Shown: positions 61,414 to 64,000 of the stretch, one piece after another
Layout: every line of letters begins with the position of its first letter
Numbering within the stretch: position 1 is the first letter of the stretch
Origin: Hyphomonas sp.
GTDB lineage: Bacteria > Pseudomonadota > Alphaproteobacteria > Caulobacterales > Hyphomonadaceae
DNA length: 64,000 nucleotides
NCBI GenBank assembly: GCA_002700305.1
Contig: PACZ01000020.1
Span: 1-64,000 of the forward strand
Reading direction: 5' to 3'
Notes under the pieces: generated by a model
Databases searched by the model: none
Told to the model about the DNA's origin: nothing
Seen by the model: the letters and a program-made list of their open reading frames with translations, nothing else
Made by a program: the position numbers and the translations under genes

Positions 61414-63186
61414 TTACCGCTCGCGGATGCGCGGCCCCATGGCCTGCGCTTCGCCGGAGCTGAGGGCTCGGGCCGTGGCCAGTTCCTCCAGCAGGACCTG
61501 AACCCGCTTGTCGTCTGTCAGGCTGGAAATGGCAGCCATCGACTCGGCGGTTTCCGCAGATGCGCCGAACAGGCTTTCCAGGGCTTCGAAGCCGGACTTG
61601 CGGTGCGGGTAGTAGATCAGGCGCGGTGTCGTGTCCGCGTCGATGCCTGCCAGTTCCTTCGCTTTGGCAATCGCGTCAGTATAGGATCCGATCTCGTCGA
61701 CCAGGCCGCGTTCGAGGGCGTCTTCGCCGCTCCAGACGTGACCTCTGGCAACCTCGTTCACTTCGTCGAAGGTCATGCCGCGGCCTTCAGCGACGATGCC
61801 GACGAAACGGTCATATCCGCGTTTGAGCGATGCTTTGACCTCGGCCTCCTGTTCGGGAGTGAACCGGTCCATGCCGTATGCATCGGCAAATTCGCCGCCG
61901 ACCGAGATCGTGTCGAACGTGATACCCAGCTTGTTGAAGCCGCCGGCGAGGGCGAACTTGCCGCCGAAGATACCGATGGAGCCGGTGATCGTGGAGCGGT
62001 TGGCGACGATATAGTCGGCGCCTGCCGAGACGTAGTATCCGCCCGAAGCCGCCAGTGAGCCCATGGAGACCACGACCGGCTTGCCGTCTGCCTGAACCCG
62101 TTCAATGGCGTTCCAGATCTGGTCAGAAGCGGTCGGGGAACCTCCGGGGCTGTCGACGCGGAACACGATGGCTTTCACCTTGTCGTTCTTGCCGGCATCG
62201 AGAATGGCCCGGGCGACCGTGTCCGAAGCGAACGCCGGTGCGGATTCGAAGGGGGAGCCACCATTGGCGCTTCCAGTCACAACCGCGCCTTCTCCGCCGA
62301 CAATGGCGATTGCCGGCGCCTTCAGCGGAAGGGAAGGCGGGGTGTAGCTGGCGAGGTCCATGAACTCGGCGCCTTTTCCTGCCTTTTCCTTTGCGGCCTC
62401 TTCGGCTTCTTCGGGATAGCCTTCCTTGTCCATCAGCTTGTTGGCGATGGCCTGCTCTGACGTCATCGGACCGCTTTCCAGAAGCGCTTTGACATCCGCA
62501 ACCGACAGGTCGCGATCTGCTGCAATGTCATCCAGCGACTGCGTCCAGAGGGATTCGGCCAGCTGGGTCATCGCTTCGCGGTGAGGCTCAGTGTAGCTGG
62601 TCTCATTATAGGAGTTTGGCGCATTCTTGTATTCGTAGAAGGGATAGATTTCCGGGGTGACGTCGATCTTGTCGAACAGGCCCTTGAGGAATTCCGTCTC
62701 GAACGTCACGCCAGCCGCGAAGACTTCGGAGCCAGGCTGGATCCAGACTTCATCCGCCGGTGTGATCGAGCGCAGGGCTGACGGGCCGCCAACACCAAAG
62801 GCACCTTGCGTATGCGCAATCACGAACTTTCCGGAGTCTCGGAAACTGAGCAGCGCTTCACGCAATTCTTCTGCGCGGGAACTCCCAATGCCGACTGTCG
62901 CGCCTCTCAGATAGAGGCCTTTCACCGAGTCGTCAGTTTCAGCTGCCTGAAGTTTGGTCAAAAGGTCTACAAAACCGGGCGTTTCTGAAAAAGCTGCAAA
63001 TCCGCTGACAGGGGCCTGATCCGTGTATTCGGCGTTCAGGTCGAGCGAGAGAATGATGTTGTCCGGTGCATCGGGTGCAGAGGACGCTGCGCTGAAAATG
63101 ATTCCGACGAAGAAGATCGCCATCAGGATCAGGAAGATGAACATGGCGACGAGGGCACCTGCCATCGACAGGAAAAAAGTTTTCAT
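61414..63186 (-). CDS. sppA: signal peptide peptidase SppA (protease IV, long form)
   Basis: A 590-aa inner-membrane serine protease degrading cleaved signal peptides. It has one N-terminal membrane helix (~8-32, MAGALVAMFIFLILMAIFFVG) and tandem ClpP-like domains. The catalytic Ser is Ser381 in SLAASGGYY; the Lys is expected in the first domain at GKFVIAHTQ, as in the E. coli long form (Ser409/Lys209). Length is close to E. coli SppA (618 aa). ATG 63186 has GGAG upstream. Single gene, 195 bp from the tRNA. Confidence 0.93.
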   Translation of the reverse strand: MKTFFLSMAGALVAMFIFLILMAIFFVGIIFSAASSAPDAPDNIILSLDLNAEYTDQAPVSGFAAFSETPGFVDLLTKLQAAETDDSVKGLYLRGATVGIGSSRAEELREALLSFRDSGKFVIAHTQGAFGVGGPSALRSITPADEVWIQPGSEVFAAGVTFETEFLKGLFDKIDVTPEIYPFYEYKNAPNSYNETSYTEPHREAMTQLAESLWTQSLDDIAADRDLSVADVKALLESGPMTSEQAIANKLMDKEGYPEEAEEAAKEKAGKGAEFMDLASYTPPSLPLKAPAIAIVGGEGAVVTGSANGGSPFESAPAFASDTVARAILDAGKNDKVKAIVFRVDSPGGSPTASDQIWNAIERVQADGKPVVVSMGSLAASGGYYVSAGADYIVANRSTITGSIGIFGGKFALAGGFNKLGITFDTISVGGEFADAYGMDRFTPEQEAEVKASLKRGYDRFVGIVAEGRGMTFDEVNEVARGHVWSGEDALERGLVDEIGSYTDAIAKAKELAGIDADTTPRLIYYPHRKSGFEALESLFGASAETAESMAAISSLTDDKRVQVLLEELATARALSSGEAQAMGPRIRER

Positions 63187-63380
63187 TGGGGTGTGGTCTC
63201 CGGTTCTGACCAATGTGCGATATTACGCTGATATTGTCGATTATCGATAAAATGTAAAGGTCAGGCTCTGCTGAGAGGCGAAATTTGCAGCAAATCACAC
63301 ATATAGAGAAAGAACTGCTGGAAAGCGGTGCGAACGGGTGTTGCCAGCGATACAAAGAGTGGCTATCTCGGCGCCTCCGT

Positions 63381-63455
63381 TGGGGTGTCGCCAAGTGGTA
63401 AGGCACCGGTTTTTGGTACCGGCATTCCCAGGTTCGAATCCTGGCACCCCAGCCA
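63381..63455 (+). tRNA. tRNA-Gln (anticodon TTG)
   Basis: A 75-nt cloverleaf: acceptor TGGGGTG (63381-63387) pairs with CACCCCA (63445-63451), discriminator G, and encoded CCA at 63453-63455. The anticodon stem CCGGT/ACCGG encloses loop TTTTGGT, giving anticodon TTG, which reads CAA (and CAG by wobble). The T arm CCAGG-TTCGAAT-CCTGG is standard. Confidence 0.97.
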
Positions 63456-63886
63456 CCCTTTCCCGTCTATTTCCGTACATGGCTGTTTCCGGACAGGTTT
63501 GCGCCCGGCGCCTGACTAATCTAGCACGTCTGCACTGCAGCCGACGTGTTGCGTTCGAGCGGGCGCCGGATATTTTCTAAATGAATCGTAAAGCCTTGTT
63601 GATCGTGTCACAGAGGGTTGTTAGCGTCTGTTTTCACAGCTAAGGGCTTTGCCGCGGGCCTGCCAGAAGGCGGGCCTATCAGGGATCAACGACAGAGGAC
63701 GGACAACGTCCCGAAAAACTCAGGGGAGGTGTTGGGCGGTCTCCGTCTCTCTGCTTCCAAGGGAACTTGCCTCGTTTGTGTGTGAGGCACTGTAAGGACC
63801 GGGACGCTCTCGCTAGCAGAGTGCCCGAATGTCGGATTTCCCGCGCAACACCAGCGCGACCGTTTGGAGAGTGAGAGGCAAACCTC
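63456..63886 (+). other. highly structured intergenic region, possible leader or small RNA
   Basis: 431 bp without a supported gene. It holds four hairpins in a row: GGCCTGCC-AGAA-GGCGGGCC (63657-63676, one G-U), GGACG-GACAA-CGTCC (63697-63711), TGCCTC-N10-GAGGCA (63768-63789), and GGG-A-CGCTCT-loop-AGAGTGCCC (63801-63826). No long T-tract follows. It precedes a secreted-protein gene, so it may be its 5' leader; an independent RNA is possible. Confidence 0.4.
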
Positions 63887-64000
63887 ATGAAGAAACTTCT
63901 GTCACCAGCTCGCGGCGTGATTGCCGCGGCGCTTATCGCAGGACTGGCCATCCCGGCCCAGGCCCAGTTGCGCCAGGCGCTCGATGTGGGCGAACAGGCG
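63887..64000 (+). CDS. start of a secreted protein (cut by window end)
   Basis: 38 codons: MKKLLSPARG, then a signal peptide (VIAAALIAGLAIPAQA, about residues 11-26) and QLRQALDVGEQA. AGAGG lies eight bases before the ATG. The start resembles periplasmic coiled-coil DUF3450 proteins that precede ExbB/TolQ-type genes, but too little is visible to be sure. The gene continues beyond 64000. Confidence 0.6.
   Translation, partial: MKKLLSPARGVIAAALIAGLAIPAQAQLRQALDVGEQA

Noticed and set aside
63679..63951. 90-aa minus-strand frame near the window end
   Set aside because: It runs antisense over the hairpin region and the start of the secreted-protein gene, with no start signal.

Overview
The window reads as a chromosomal segment of a GC-rich alphaproteobacterium, most likely of the Caulobacterales/Hyphomonadaceae type. 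The main signs are the B12-dependent methionine synthase split into two genes behind an ArsR-methyltransferase regulator, a sequence matching the CtrA box TTAA-N7-TTAA, several acyl-CoA dehydrogenases, a CYP153-like P450 and polysaccharide genes. The genus is an inference. Genes are densely packed with many ATGA overlaps. I saw no phage, insertion sequence or CRISPR array.

Region 1 (1-14 kb): a truncated unknown gene; a tightly overlapping minus-strand operon DUF4129-DUF4350-MoxR-DUF58-SpoIIM-RDD (6859 to 641); free-methionine-sulfoxide reductase MsrC; a type-B carboxylesterase; DUF1330, Nudix and small membrane protein genes; a DPP-IV-type peptidase; and a Sel1-repeat protein. Region 2 (14-24 kb): EttA, a GT2 glycosyltransferase, an amidase lipoprotein, a minus-strand trio (TerB-like, coiled-coil membrane protein, TPR lipoprotein), then MlaA and MlaC.

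Region 3 (23.7-32 kb): a methionine-cycle operon sahR-like, metF, metH N-part, a GGCT-like gene, a YcgL-type nucleotidyltransferase and metH C-part, followed by pyruvate kinase. A perfect palindrome overlaps a promoter whose predicted start lies at the ATG of the regulator. Region 4 (32-39 kb): retropepsin-like protease, DUF1289, a CobT-like protein lacking expected catalytic glutamates, a paired acyl-CoA dehydrogenase, a glycosyltransferase, a PilZ protein and an L-2-hydroxyglutarate-oxidase-like flavoprotein.

Region 5 (39.4-51.4 kb) is a polysaccharide synthesis and export locus: GT2, outer-membrane beta-barrel, Wzc-like tyrosine autokinase, glycosyltransferase, Wzy/WaaL-like polymerase or ligase and a 70-aa membrane protein on the plus strand. 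Facing them on the minus strand are a sugar transferase, a short Wza-like lipoprotein, a PPP-type phosphoesterase and a GT2. The initiating transferase, assembly glycosyltransferases, polymerase, co-polymerase and export protein could form a Wzx/Wzy-type pathway, but no flippase is in the window.

Region 6 (51.5-64 kb): an ABM monooxygenase, a third acyl-CoA dehydrogenase, an MFS transporter, a Deg-type protease, a CYP153-like P450, a TauD-type dioxygenase, RarA, an RluA-family pseudouridine synthase, a UDP-glucuronate-epimerase-like protein, SppA, tRNA-Gln(TTG), a strongly structured intergenic region and the first 38 codons of a secreted protein.
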